DNA of 64,000 nucleotides. It comes from Cladosporium sp. IMV 00045. Lineage: Eukaryota > Ascomycota > Dothideomycetes > Cladosporiales > Cladosporiaceae. The position numbers and the translations under genes are program-made. Location: NCBI GenBank assembly GCA_001931905.2, contig MSJI02000360.1, forward strand, positions 19,425-83,424, in the 5' to 3' direction. This document shows positions 19,722 through 30,553 of the stretch, one piece after another. Under the pieces are notes generated by a model. It was not told where the DNA came from. It saw nothing but the letters and a program-made list of their open reading frames with translations, and did not search any database. The number at the start of each line of letters is the position of its first letter. Within the stretch, counting starts at the first letter, position 1.

Positions 19722-22700
19722 ATGTCTGAGGCTCAGCACACATCCCTGTCTGGGACAGATGAGCATGCAACAGATGTTGATTACAAGCCTTGCTCGTCCA
19801 CCATTGCCCGACGCAGCATTTCCATCTTCTCGCGAAGAGGCACAGAGACCCCAGAAGCACCGGCAACATCCCTCGACCAAGCAACCATGTCTCGCTCACC
19901 CACAAAGAAGATGAGTGATCGACAACAGACATGGCTAAGACGCAAGGCCATGGATGTCCGAGGATCAAAAGACCACCCCAAAGGCACCATACTGAAAGCC
20001 GTGCCTCCCGCTGAGAGGCTTCGTATGACCCAACTGGAGCACGAAATGGCCACAAGCCCCAACGAAGAGATCGTGAGCGCTATCAGCGAGAACAAGAACT
20101 TTCAACCAATTTGGGCCGCGCTCTCCGATCACGGTGTGCCCTCGCCGCAATCACCATCTACTCCAAAGCAAAGCCAGGTCGAGTGGCAACAAGATTGCAT
20201 GCACAGAACAGACAGTGCCAAACGACGAGAGACAAACACGAGGATTGGAATCTGGGTCAATGGGGTCACGCACTGGGATGAGCAGCCAGCCGAAGCGAAT
20301 CTTTCTCAAGGCCCACGAGCAACCAACTTCGTGCAATCGACTCCTGCGGCTCCTTATCAGAGTGCTAAACCCACACTTACAGTGTCAATACCTTACACTG
20401 GACCTTGGACAAACAACCTTTCTGAAGCCATGAACACGATCTCCCAGTATCCCGTTGAGCCACAAGGGCTCGCGCAGACAGCAATTGAGCATCAAACGCC
20501 ACAGGTCACCGTTGCTGAAGCGGAAAAAGTTGTGGAGCAGCTAACTCCTGCTATGGAATCTCTCAAACTGCCCGAACAGCTCGCTACCGGGTTGCAGCCC
20601 GGAGTCCGACGTTCATCATCTTCTACTTCAAGTTCAACTATAAACAACAGTGACGGCTCGTTCTACTCGAAAAGGACATCGACAACCTCCGTTGATCCCT
20701 TCCAAGCGGAAGATGAGCTTCAACGACAAAGGCAGAACTTTCGAGCTGAGTCCTCCGAAGCGTATGACGCTCAATGTGGCTTCCGTGACGAGGCCATTTG
20801 CTTGAGCGGCGCAGACACCAACAAGCCGTTACCTCGAGTCCCCGTTCCAAGGAACATGCGAGCCGCCCCAGCACCACCGCCTAGTCCCGTGAGAACAATC
20901 TCCTTCCCATACGCGCGAAGCACGAGTGCACCAGGCAACAGAAGGACTGATCGTGTGGTTTCCGCACCTCGAGTGTTAATGAGCGGTATGCGCTCACAGA
21001 GTCTCTGTGACCTGGACGTCATCGATGCCGAGTTCATGCGAGCCTCTCCATACATGCCAAGCCTGTCAGATAGATTTTCCGAGGCTGAGAGCCCGACGCT
21101 GAGTCAGGCTGAGCATGACCTGCACACGCATCTGGGCACCATCTCCGAAGCCGTTAAAGATGACGACTCTACCTCCAACACTGCTTTCCATGATGGCCTC
21201 GAAGAAGACGCCAGACCGGCTGCTTCCGGGTCTGTCAAAGATGCTTACGTGACGGATCAGTGCACCCTCGTTCGGTCAGACAGTGTCAGAAGCGTCATGC
21301 AACCACCTGCAAGGGCTCCGACTTTGCCAAAACGCAGCAGAAAACGTGAATGGCGCAACTCTTATCAAGTCGAGAATGCATCACCACAAGCTATACGCCC
21401 GCCTCCGAAGGCCCCTGGAAGACGAAAGTCGGAATCAGCGCTCACTGGGTCGACAGCTTTGAGCCAAGGAAAGGAATCTGCCCAGGAGCATATAGTGCAC
21501 AGAAGCGAGAGTGCCAAAGTCCCACACGGATTGAAATCCCACGAGAGAAGAAGAAGCGCCCTTCACACACCAAGTACCCAAGCAGGAGCGCCCACCACAA
21601 CAGTACTGACCACGACACTTGAGAATCAGCCAGCTGAATACAGTGATGACCCTTCTCACGACCTGCCCGCGGAGAAAGTTCTCTTACAGATTCTGAGCAC
21701 CCTTTCATCCACGGAAGACCTGTTCAACATGTCGATCATCAACAAAGGGATGTTTCGTGTTTTTAAGGAGAATGAACTGTATCTCATCAGGGCTGTTGCA
21801 TACAATAAATCGCCCGCAGCATGGGAATTAAGAGAGTGGCGACCGCAAGGCTTCGAGGATGAATCTGAATCTAGCAGCAAAGTTTCATCTCAGCTCGAAC
21901 ACACGCCACAAAGCTACGTGCGCTCACAAAAAAGCGACGAGTGTGCGATTGACGATCTGAAGAAGCTTGTTCTGGACCGCTGCCAGATTTTCCTCCGGCG
22001 AGAGACTGCGCTGACATTTGCTCACCCTGGTCATCCTGATGCGCAGCGCTTCACCGACGCTTTCTGGCGCATTTGGACTTTCTGCATCATGTTCGGTTGC
22101 GATAAAGGCCGTGAGGAGGACATTACTGGGCAGCTCGATTGGCTCAAGGGCGGACTGCTGGCGAACAACCAGTCCTTCTCGGCGACTGTCAATACCAACC
22201 TCGACTTCGATATGGGTTCCGTACTCCTAAACGCACCCGAGCACTTCGCCCAGGGCAACAAGGGCGGTCTTTCAGCTGCTCAGCTTTATGACATGACAGA
22301 ACTGTGGAACTGCTTGGGCGCTCTGCTAGCCGGTTACATTGGTCATGTAGATGAGGCGAGTCAGCATGGAATCTTTGCCCAATGTGACGTGCGAGAAGGA
22401 GACATCGAGAACGAAGAGCAAATGCTCGAAGAATGGATTTCCTATGTCATGACCCTAGGCCCTCAAGTCGTTCTCCAACTAGCGAGACACGCCCTCAACA
22501 ACCCATCCGAAGGCTTCACCCTCGCCCAAACCAAAAACTGGACAACCTGGACGCCCTCCGTAACCGGCAGCCGCGCCAACTTCCTCCGCGAGCCCGTCGC
22601 ACGCCTTTACGAAGAACGCATCTCCGCCGCAGCCCTGAAACTGCAAGACCCCAACGACCTCGAAAGGAAAGAAACAGCACGCAAACGCGTCGCCGCGCTC

Positions 22701-23207
22701 GCCGCCGAGATAAAACTCAAGCGCCAAACCAGCAGCTACAAACGCCTCCCCCTGATCGACATGCACAGCGAGCGCGCCATGAGCATGGTGAGCCGACGCT
22801 CGAGCTTCCTCCCCTCCTCCCGCCAACACCCCCACATGATCCAAACCTCCAACCTCCCCCCCTCGGCAATCTACCACGCCTACTCAAGCCGCAGCGCCAA
22901 AGCGCCCCTTCCCAATTCAAGAGCAGACAGCATCGTCTCCCCCCTCAGCAGCGCACGCCCTACCAGTCCCGCAAGCCAGCAATGGCCTCGCCACATCTCG
23001 CCCATCATCGAAGACCGCGTCGAGGCTTTCAACCGCTTGTCATTGGCGGGTTTGGACGGCGTGGCGGATTTGACGGTCGAGCGGGCCGTGAGGAAAATCA
23101 CGGATATGGGGTTCTCGGAGGCGCAGGCGAAGCGCGCGCTGAGAGTGACGGATATGGGGGATGGGTTGAGGGTTGATCGCGCGGTGGATTTGTTGTTGAG
23201 GGGTTGA
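19722..23207 (+). CDS. Large F-box-like and UBA domain protein, function unknown
   Basis: Intronless, 1,161 residues from ATG at 19722; the frame opens upstream without an ATG. The first 640 residues are Ser/Pro/Thr-rich and look disordered. An F-box-like segment follows at about residues 646-690 (AEKVLLQILSTLSSTEDLFN). A more ordered helical region at about 720-960 contains conserved-looking Trp and Cys residues (AFWRIWTFCIMFGCDKGREE). The C-terminus (about 1115-1161) is a UBA domain (VRKITDMGFSEAQAKRALR, ending VDRAVDLLL), which binds ubiquitin. F-box plus UBA suggests a role in ubiquitin-dependent turnover or recognition. This is inference: the Skp1-binding face is weak and no characterised orthologue comes to mind. 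Confidence 0.85.
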   Translation: MSEAQHTSLSGTDEHATDVDYKPCSSTIARRSISIFSRRGTETPEAPATSLDQATMSRSPTKKMSDRQQTWLRRKAMDVRGSKDHPKGTILKAVPPAERLRMTQLEHEMATSPNEEIVSAISENKNFQPIWAALSDHGVPSPQSPSTPKQSQVEWQQDCMHRTDSAKRRETNTRIGIWVNGVTHWDEQPAEANLSQGPRATNFVQSTPAAPYQSAKPTLTVSIPYTGPWTNNLSEAMNTISQYPVEPQGLAQTAIEHQTPQVTVAEAEKVVEQLTPAMESLKLPEQLATGLQPGVRRSSSSTSSSTINNSDGSFYSKRTSTTSVDPFQAEDELQRQRQNFRAESSEAYDAQCGFRDEAICLSGADTNKPLPRVPVPRNMRAAPAPPPSPVRTISFPYARSTSAPGNRRTDRVVSAPRVLMSGMRSQSLCDLDVIDAEFMRASPYMPSLSDRFSEAESPTLSQAEHDLHTHLGTISEAVKDDDSTSNTAFHDGLEEDARPAASGSVKDAYVTDQCTLVRSDSVRSVMQPPARAPTLPKRSRKREWRNSYQVENASPQAIRPPPKAPGRRKSESALTGSTALSQGKESAQEHIVHRSESAKVPHGLKSHERRRSALHTPSTQAGAPTTTVLTTTLENQPAEYSDDPSHDLPAEKVLLQILSTLSSTEDLFNMSIINKGMFRVFKENELYLIRAVAYNKSPAAWELREWRPQGFEDESESSSKVSSQLEHTPQSYVRSQKSDECAIDDLKKLVLDRCQIFLRRETALTFAHPGHPDAQRFTDAFWRIWTFCIMFGCDKGREEDITGQLDWLKGGLLANNQSFSATVNTNLDFDMGSVLLNAPEHFAQGNKGGLSAAQLYDMTELWNCLGALLAGYIGHVDEASQHGIFAQCDVREGDIENEEQMLEEWISYVMTLGPQVVLQLARHALNNPSEGFTLAQTKNWTTWTPSVTGSRANFLREPVARLYEERISAAALKLQDPNDLERKETARKRVAALAAEIKLKRQTSSYKRLPLIDMHSERAMSMVSRRSSFLPSSRQHPHMIQTSNLPPSAIYHAYSSRSAKAPLPNSRADSIVSPLSSARPTSPASQQWPRHISPIIEDRVEAFNRLSLAGLDGVADLTVERAVRKITDMGFSEAQAKRALRVTDMGDGLRVDRAVDLLLRG

Positions 23208-23533
23208 TGGGTTGAGGGTTTCTTTTGTTCTGGGCGAATGGTGGTGATGTTTGAAGGGGGTTTTTTCCTCTTTTTTTTTTTTTTTTGATTGACGTGGTGT
23301 ATGGGGGCGATGGAGACGCCGTTTGAAACGATAAATGACCTTTTGCGCACATTCTTCGCTTTAGATGCGAGTTAATTGATGATCTAACGGCCGCGTGCGG
23401 ACAGAAAGTTGTTCATACGGAAGGAGTAAAACAGATACAAACAGAAAACGAGAATAAAAGGCTTGAACATTCCATTTTAGTGAAACCCGTCATTATCATA
23501 ACCGTCGTCAACATCGTCAATCAAGTATTCAAA
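23208..23533. other. Convergent 3' intergenic region
   Basis: Between the ends of two convergent genes. Contains T tracts around 23250-23290 and otherwise nothing I can identify; presumably 3' UTRs and terminators. Confidence 0.5.
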
Positions 23534-24718
23534 TCATATCTTCGAGATCCCTTCCTGCTGCTGCGGCTGCTGTTGCGCCAGCGGAGGCGGCGGTGGCGGC
23601 GCGTCGTCCATCTCCCTTGATGCCTCCATGTACGAAGGGGGAGGCATGGCCAGTCCGTCCTCAGGCACAGGCAACCTCTCGAAAGCCTCCGCGCGGATGT
23701 TCTGCAACTCCACCCTCGCCTCCTCCAACCCCCCTTTGGCCAGCTGAAGCGCACGTTTCGCGTCCTGCGATCTCCGCAACTGCTTTGAAATCTCCGTCTC
23801 CAGCTGCCCAATCGCCTCCATAAGCTGCGCATTGCTGGCGTGAATCCTCTCGTGCTGCGCGTAGTCGGTAAAAATGTTATCAAACAACACGTCGCTCACA
23901 AAATGGCCCATGTCGACGTGAATCTCGCGCAAGTGCGTGATGGCGGGCTGGCAGCGGCGCGCCTCGTCCATTTGCCGCAGGGCCTCGGAGATGCTCACGG
24001 CGGCCTGCGAGAGGGCGTCGCGCTCCATCATGTCCGCGAACGTGCCGCCGCCCATCATGTCCCAGCGCGACATGCCGAGGGCCTCTTGCATGGAGTTGCC
24101 GGCGGCTTTCATGCGGTGCTCGACGCGGCGCAGGGCGTCGACGGCCGCCTGGTCGGCGTCGGATTGCGATTGGCGTTGGTCGAGGAATTGTTTTGCGTTC
24201 TGCACCGCGGCTTCGAGTTGGTCCTCGCCGGGCAGTTCGGGTGTGGGGCCCGAGAAGATGCTGGCGTAGAGGGTGTCGAGGTTGCCCTGCGCTCTGTCGT
24301 TGCGGAGTTTGTCGCGCTCGAGGTGGCGGCGTTCCTCGTTCGCGGAGTCGTGGCTTCGTTGCAGTTCCGCCCGGCGCTCTTCGGCTTCGCGCTCTTTTTG
24401 CCACGCTTGCATGAACTCGCGCTCTTCCTTCTCGGATTTGGAGGCGAATTTTGCCTCGCCTTTGCGGCCGCCGAGTTTGTGCGCGTAGCGTTTGAAGGTG
24501 CTGTCGCGGTATTTGACGTGGTCTTTGCGTTCGTCTTCCGTCACGGCGTGCAGACGACGGAGCTCCTTGTCGGTCTTGTAGATTTGCGAGTTTAGGTTGG
24601 ATATATGTGAGCCATTGTGCTGGAGGGCTGTGGCTGCATGGTCGGTTTCTGCTAGGATGGCTAGCAGCTCACGATTTCGCTCTGCTGCGTCGGAGAGTGC
24701 TTGAGTGAATTCTGACAT
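23534..24718 (-). CDS. Conserved coiled-coil protein, function unknown
   Basis: Intronless, 394 residues, ATG at 24718. Two long coiled-coil regions, about residues 45-165 (dense Glu/Lys/Arg heptads including EREFMQAWQKEREAEERRAE) and 285-345, flank a middle helical domain of about 170-285 (SRWDMMGGGTFADMMERDAL; MGHFVSDVLFDNIFTDYAQH). The tail has a Pro run and Gln run. No signal peptide or TM segment. I recognise the layout from uncharacterised filamentous-fungal proteins but no function. It shares a 680-bp divergent upstream region with CTF18. Confidence 0.8.
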   Translation of the reverse strand: MSEFTQALSDAAERNRELLAILAETDHAATALQHNGSHISNLNSQIYKTDKELRRLHAVTEDERKDHVKYRDSTFKRYAHKLGGRKGEAKFASKSEKEEREFMQAWQKEREAEERRAELQRSHDSANEERRHLERDKLRNDRAQGNLDTLYASIFSGPTPELPGEDQLEAAVQNAKQFLDQRQSQSDADQAAVDALRRVEHRMKAAGNSMQEALGMSRWDMMGGGTFADMMERDALSQAAVSISEALRQMDEARRCQPAITHLREIHVDMGHFVSDVLFDNIFTDYAQHERIHASNAQLMEAIGQLETEISKQLRRSQDAKRALQLAKGGLEEARVELQNIRAEAFERLPVPEDGLAMPPPSYMEASREMDDAPPPPPPLAQQQPQQQEGISKI

Positions 24719-25400
24719 TTAAATTGTTGAGAGGATGCGATGACTGTGTCTGGAGGTCGTTGAGACAACCTCTCGAAAGGTATGCTTCCGATGATATAAC
24801 TTCCCTCTGGTGTAAGAGTCACGAAGGAAGATGGATCCGTGAAGAGAATCCTTCCAAGCCTACCTCGCCTTGGTATATGTAAACGAATGCCGATCGTTAA
24901 TTTGAAATGGACCCCAATATCCTTTAAGGCTGTGCTTGAAGCTTGTGAAGTGTCTGACAGGCACGGAAGTGGAGCACTGCCACTGCTATGAAATCATACG
25001 TGCTTGAAGTGAGCAGCTGAAGTTCAAATCCTTCCGAGGCCTACCCGCTCGAGCCGATGCACGAAGGTCCATTGAGTCTTGGTTCGGGTGACCGGCAGCA
25101 GGGCTTGACTCTCTTGATAGGTGTGAAGATTGGAAATAAGTGTTGACACGTTGAGTTGACATTCGTTTGATGTTGAAGAACCCAATACATGCTCGCCGTC
25201 TTTCCATCCGCGGCTATGTAAAGTATGTGAGAAACGAAGTGAGCCCTTTCGGCAAAATCCGGCATAGCCTCATCAGTCAGGGCACTTAGCCTTACGGTCG
25301 ACTGTACGCGCCATGTCCAAATTGGCTGCGCGACGCGCGACGAGGGAGGTCGACTTTCGATATCACTTCACGCAATTGAAGATGACCGCAACTCCCTCTC
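24719..25400. promoter_or_regulatory. Divergent promoter region of the coiled-coil gene and CTF18
   Basis: No gene seen. Near the CTF18 side are ACGCG cores at about 25306 and 25333 (the latter inside GACGCGCGACG), the core of the MluI cell-cycle box bound by MBF. Single cores are common by chance in DNA of this composition. Confidence 0.4.
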
Positions 25401-28103
25401 ATGCCTCCGTTAGATGACGAAATACCCGACTTGAACGATATCGCCCTTCCCACACCCAATCACTCAGACAATTTCTCCGACGAGCTCGACGCCCTGCACG
25501 ACCTACAAACCGTCTGCCAATACCAAAACAAGCGAAACAAGACGGTAGTCCAACACCGCGTTTGGCAAATACCAGACATCTTCCGCAGTGAGCCGGGCGA
25601 AATCCCGAGCTCGCCCGTCCAAATGACCACCATGCCCTCATCACCGCCTCTCAGCCCTTCACACAAAAAACGCAGCTTCGCAGACATCGACCTTGGACAA
25701 AGCACCCTCAACAGACCCGCAAAGGCACAACGCGTATACTACGGCATCGACATCCACCACTTGCTGAAAGAAGCACAGGCCGAGGATGAGCTCCCCAAAC
25801 CTCCCGTTGAACTTCCCACACCACCCGCGGAAAAGGCCCCTGGGAAACCCGCGCTACTCTGGACCGAGAAATACCGGGCTCGCAAATTCACGGACTTGGT
25901 TGGAGACGAGAGAACACACAGGGCCGTGATGCACTGGTTGAAGAGGTGGGATGAGATCGTATTTCCTGGGTCTTACCGACCCAGAAAGGCGAAAGGAGGA
26001 CAGGAGCAGGACTTCCAGGAGAAAGCGCACAGAAAGATCTTGATGTTGACTGGACCCCCTGGTTTGGGTAAGACTACGCTGGCGCATGTTTGTGCGAGAC
26101 AAGCTGGGTATGAGGCGCAGGAGATCAATGCTAGCGATGAGAGGAGTAGCAATGTGGTCAAAGGGAGGATCAGAGACATGGTTGGAACGGAGAACGTGAG
26201 AGGTGTGGATGCAAAAACCGACAATGGCAAGGTGCGAAAGGCTGGCAAGCCGGTTTGTGTCATTGTCGACGAGGTCGACGGTGTGGTTGGTGGGAGTGGA
26301 AGCGGCGGCGAGGGAGGCTTTGTCAAGGCTTTGATCGATTTGATCCTGCTGGACCAGAAGAACTCACAAGCGCTAAACACGATGTCACAAGCACCGGCTA
26401 AGAAGAAGAAAGGCGATCGATTTCGCATGCTGAGGCCGATGATTTTAATCTGCAACGACGTCTACCACCCTTCTCTCCGACCACTGAGGCAAAGCTCGTT
26501 GGCTGAAATCATTCACGTCAAAAAGCCGCCACTTCAGACGATCGCGACGCGTATGCAGGATATCTTCCAAAAAGAGGGCGTCCCTTGCGACAGTGATGGC
26601 GTTCGACGACTTTGCGAGGCTGCTTGGGGCGTCAGCAATCGAAAGGAAGATCGATCAGGAAGTGGCTCGGGCGAAGGTGACATGCGTGGTATTATGGTAG
26701 TGGGCGAATGGGTGGCTGGCAAGCTGCGCGCGATGAATGAGCTCAACGGAGACGCCAGACTAACTCGCCGTTGGGTTGAAGAACACATCATCTCCGACCT
26801 TGGCCACGGTGGCGGCGCCGCACGAGGTGTTGGACGGGGTGGTCCCAGAGACATCGTAGAGCGCGTCTTTCGCGAGGGTGCTGGATTCCCCAAATCGACG
26901 AACGTCGAAACACCGCAGCATTTACACGGCGGCAATACTGGTATCAAGGGTGTTGCCGAATCACTCAAACGTACCGCTACTTCCCGTTTACGGGAACTCA
27001 TCGATACCAATGGCGATACGGATCGCATCATGACCGATGCCTTCTCTGCATATCCAACCCATCCCTTCCAAGACGACACCTACCTTTCGAAACCCGATGC
27101 AGCGTACGAATGGCTCAATTTCCACGACAATCTCTCATCCGCCGTCTTCTCAAGTAGTGAGTGGGAGCTCGCACCCTACCTTTCTACACCAATCCTAGGT
27201 TTCCACCACCTCTTCGCCTCGCAAACCCGTGCCTGGGCGCAGCCTCAACAGCTTCCAGACGACGACGCCCCCGCTCCCCATCCATTCGCCACGTCCTCCG
27301 CCCCATTCGCCGCGTCAGAAGTGCAAAAAACCAACAACGCAACCCTCCACTCCCTCGCCTCCACCCTCTCCCCCTCGCTATCCCGCAGCTTCACCTCCCC
27401 CGCCTCGCTCGCCACCGACCTCCTCCCCTACCTCCTCCGCCTCCTCTCCCCCGGCGTCAACCCCACCCTCATAACCGGCAGCGGCAGCAACAACTCCACC
27501 GCCGCGGTGCGCAAATCGTCCGAACTCGCCCTCGTCGCCCGCGCAGTAACAGCCATGCGCGCCTCCGGCGTCCGCTTCGACCGCACCCGCGTCTCGCCCA
27601 TGGACACAGACGGCCCGGGCCCACAGCAGGGCGCCAGCTGGGTGTACCGCATGGAACCCGCGCTGGACGAGCTGGGCGCTTTCGCCACGGGCGGGGCTGG
27701 GTTTGGCGTCGCCGGCGGGAAGTCGACGCGCTTCGCTGTGCGTCAGGTCCTCGAGCAGGAGTTCCGGAAGGAGGAGCAGCGGCGCACCGAACTCGCACGT
27801 CTGGAGCGTTTGCCTGCTGGTTCGTCGGCAGCGGCGGCGGCGCCTCAACTTAAGCGGAGCGGGACGAGTATGGGCGAGGGTGATGAGGTTGGGGGTGGTA
27901 AAAGGACGAAGGTTGTCAAGGATTTCTTTGGGCGTGTGGTGGAGGTCGAGAAGCCGCGGGATGAAATCGCGAAGGGTGAGGAGAAGAGGAAGAGGAAGCA
28001 GGCGGGAGAGCTGGAGGGGAGAGTGTGGGTTACGTATCATGAGGGGTTCAGCAATGCTGTTAGGAAGCCTTTGACGCTTGCGGAGCTGATGAGGGATATG
28101 TGA
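25401..28103 (+). CDS. CTF18: Ctf18, clamp-loader large subunit for sister-chromatid cohesion
   Basis: Intronless, 900 residues, ATG at 25401. The AAA+ module starts at LWTEKYRARKFTDLVGDERT, with Walker A GPPGLGKTT near residue 220, Walker B IVDEVDG near 288, and sensor-1 region MILICNDVYHPSLRPLR. This is the Rfc1-like large subunit of the alternative clamp loader Ctf18-RFC (with Dcc1, Ctf8, Rfc2-5), which handles PCNA at forks and supports cohesion and the replication checkpoint. The lack of a BRCT domain separates it from Rfc1. The C-terminus is basic and ends with YHEGFSNAVRKPLTLAELM, the conserved tail. The 3' half is strongly biased in C/G runs, but the frame stays open. Confidence 0.95.
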   Translation: MPPLDDEIPDLNDIALPTPNHSDNFSDELDALHDLQTVCQYQNKRNKTVVQHRVWQIPDIFRSEPGEIPSSPVQMTTMPSSPPLSPSHKKRSFADIDLGQSTLNRPAKAQRVYYGIDIHHLLKEAQAEDELPKPPVELPTPPAEKAPGKPALLWTEKYRARKFTDLVGDERTHRAVMHWLKRWDEIVFPGSYRPRKAKGGQEQDFQEKAHRKILMLTGPPGLGKTTLAHVCARQAGYEAQEINASDERSSNVVKGRIRDMVGTENVRGVDAKTDNGKVRKAGKPVCVIVDEVDGVVGGSGSGGEGGFVKALIDLILLDQKNSQALNTMSQAPAKKKKGDRFRMLRPMILICNDVYHPSLRPLRQSSLAEIIHVKKPPLQTIATRMQDIFQKEGVPCDSDGVRRLCEAAWGVSNRKEDRSGSGSGEGDMRGIMVVGEWVAGKLRAMNELNGDARLTRRWVEEHIISDLGHGGGAARGVGRGGPRDIVERVFREGAGFPKSTNVETPQHLHGGNTGIKGVAESLKRTATSRLRELIDTNGDTDRIMTDAFSAYPTHPFQDDTYLSKPDAAYEWLNFHDNLSSAVFSSSEWELAPYLSTPILGFHHLFASQTRAWAQPQQLPDDDAPAPHPFATSSAPFAASEVQKTNNATLHSLASTLSPSLSRSFTSPASLATDLLPYLLRLLSPGVNPTLITGSGSNNSTAAVRKSSELALVARAVTAMRASGVRFDRTRVSPMDTDGPGPQQGASWVYRMEPALDELGAFATGGAGFGVAGGKSTRFAVRQVLEQEFRKEEQRRTELARLERLPAGSSAAAAAPQLKRSGTSMGEGDEVGGGKRTKVVKDFFGRVVEVEKPRDEIAKGEEKRKRKQAGELEGRVWVTYHEGFSNAVRKPLTLAELMRDM

Positions 28104-28828
28104 GGTGTTTGTTCACTTGCGTGGAGGCATTGGAGGCGTTTGCATTTGCATCGCGTGGAGAGTTGGAACGTTTACGTCTTGCGTTTTGGATCACGGTTGG
28201 CTTTCATACATGTACTGTGGATTCATGGCGTTTTGAATGTGTCTTCGTAGACTAGGACCTTCAATGATGATAATATGAATGTCATATCTGGCTTTCTCCT
28301 GCCCCTGAGCATCGGTCTTGAGTGCATTGGCGTACAATAATATGCCATTAGAATTCATAATTTATATTTTTCTCGCGAACTGTGACGACCCCCGGGTTAA
28401 TGCATGCGATCACAACGGTTGGCCTCGGCGTTACAATACAGTACTGGCGAGTTGACGAATTATTGTATCTTCGAACAGAACAAAATGTATCGACCATGAC
28501 GAAGATGCCACTCGTTCGAGATGAAATCTTCGACGGTCAAGTGTACCTTGATAAGGAAAATTACATATGTACATGTGAATTGTTGTTGTTTCTCAAGACG
28601 AGGATGGAGGATGTTCACGTGAAGTTGAGTGCACTCCAAATGCAAGACCGTTTTCTGAGACGTCATCTGCGTGCTCTCCCACAGACTTCGAGACCTGTCT
28701 CATCTCGATCTTCCCACGCGGTGATTCGTATAATAATAAGCATCGTCGCATTCCCGCCCACATTCCACCATGCGTCCTTGCTTCCATTGTGTACATGTAG
28801 AAGACTCCCACCCCAACGCCCCGACCTG
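28104..28828. other. Intergenic, upstream of BTB gene
   Basis: An open plus-strand frame runs in from 28382 but looks non-coding until the ATG at 28829. No other gene is recognised. The pyrimidine-rich last 100 bp is consistent with a fungal promoter or leader. Confidence 0.5.
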
Positions 28829-30553
28829 ATGGGTAGTCGGACCAAACCCTCGTCCTCCTCCCACGACCGCCGGCGCAAAGCGACAGATCCTCCTCCTCCT
28901 CAACCACCTCCCGTCTACTCGCGCGACTTCGCCTACCCTGACAACCAGCCCGTCCTTGTCTCGCCGGGTCCGCGCATGGCGAGGTCGAGCATCCGCGACG
29001 CCAGCGCTCCCTTCTTTGCCGAGTACGTCTTGTTCCCTTTCGTTCCCACAACTTCCACCACCACCTCCTCTCCCACCACCCAACAAGTCCCCCCGTCGCG
29101 TCCTCGCGCGCTTTTCGCACAATGAGCGCGTTCATCGGCTCGCCGGCGCGCTCGCATTTGTGGTTCGCCATTGGCGCGGGCGAGGTGGTGGACGGGCAGA
29201 AAGAGAGCTCGGAAGCTAAGACGCTGCGCAAAAGACTCCTCGCCGGCCCGACCGTCGACATCTTCGTGGGACCCGAGCGCCGCCACTGGAGCTTGCATCG
29301 CAACCTGCTCTGTCACCACTCGTCGTATTTCGAGACCGAATTCGTGGGCCACGAGGTGCCGAGGAAAGGCAAGGGTGGTGCTGGTGCTGGAACAGATGGC
29401 GCCGCAAACGAACTGGAACTGCCGGACGATGATCCGAGGGGTTTCGAACTGCTCGTCAAATGGCTCTATCAGGGCTCGCTGGAGGACGCTTCGGGTATAA
29501 CGGATATGGAGAAGTACGAGCATGCCGTCGCGTGCCATAAGCTGTACGTGCTTTGCGACAAGTTCGACATGGCGCTGTTGAAGAACATGGCCATGGACCG
29601 GTATCGACGGGAATTGAACGCCGCACAACTGGTTCCCGATCCGGACGAGATCAACGATATTTATCGCGCATCGCCTGTCGGATCGCCTTTCCGGAAATTG
29701 ATGACGAACATCGCGGCAAGGCAAATCATGGACCCAGAAGTCGACAAGGATGCGGACAGCTATCGCAAGTGTTTCGAAAACAATGCCGATTTCGCCGTAG
29801 AAATGGTGAATTCGATCCGTTCGTTGTCAGGCGGAATGCTCTTCGACGATCCCACGGAGGGCGACGTGTGCGAATATCACGACCACAGAGACGGACGCAA
29901 ATGCCACTCAAAAGGCAAAGCAAAAGGTGAGTCGTCATTCGACGTTAAACCCCTCCTCAAACCTAAAAAGCTACATAGATATTGAATACTCACAGTGTGA
30001 AACGGAAGGAATGATGCGCCGAATCACCTCATCGCGAATGTCCGTGGACATTCGAAATCCTCAGCAACAACAACACCACCACCCACCACCGCGCACCCCG
30101 CGCAAAGTGCGAATCAACCCTCCCTCCCCTTCCCTCGCCAAAAGCACACCGCGCAAACAGCCCACGGCCAACGGCGCGCACGCCTCAAGCGGTTCTCCAG
30201 AATCGACTCGAAATCCCTCCGGCTTCGCCAACGGAGGCCCAAACCTCGCCTCCGCGAAAGAAGCTTCCCGACGCATGAACAGCGCCAGCGTCGCGGATAG
30301 CTTCGTCAGTCCCAGGAAATTGCCGGATGATAGGTTCAATTCGATCGTCAAGCAGCTCAACCACGCGAGTAGTAAGGGGAATGATCATGCTCACAATCAT
30401 TCAAATGGCGTGCGCTCAAATGATGAGTTGTCGGTGGTTGCGGGCAGTGAGGGTGGGAAGTCTGCGCCGAGGAAACCGAGGAAACTTAGCGTTACTCACC
30501 ATCAGAATCATTCAGAGGGTTTGGGGAACGGGGTTAATGGGCACAAGGGCTAG
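28829..30553 (+). CDS. BTB/POZ domain protein
   Basis: Three exons: 28829-29022, about 29208-29926, 29979-30553. Intron 29927-29978 is clear. The first acceptor is uncertain: 29207 gives frame-preserving Asp-Ser-Glu-Ala-Lys, and an acceptor at 29126 also works. The BTB fold begins at LLAGPTVDIFVGPERRHWSL and continues HRNLLCHHSSYFETEF, ELPDDDPRGFELLVKWLYQG, ACHKLYVLCDKFDMALLKN. After it come KCFENNADFAVEMVNSIRSL and a His/Cys patch (CEYHDHRDGRKCH), then about 190 disordered, basic, Ser/Pro/Asn-rich residues. BTB proteins dimerise and often act as cullin-3 adaptors or regulators; which applies here is unknown. Confidence 0.82.

Noticed and set aside
22433..23176. 247-codon Arg/Pro-rich plus-strand frame
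   Set aside because: Shifted-frame shadow of the F-box-like/UBA gene.
23840..24595. 251-codon plus-strand frame
   Set aside because: Antisense shadow of the coiled-coil gene, caused by its GC-rich third positions.
27161..27853. 230-codon Arg/Pro-rich plus-strand frame
   Set aside because: Shadow of the CTF18 3' half, which has the real AAA+ protein frame.
28382..28828. Upstream extension of the BTB gene frame
   Set aside because: Non-domain sequence before a good ATG at 28829; likely leader.
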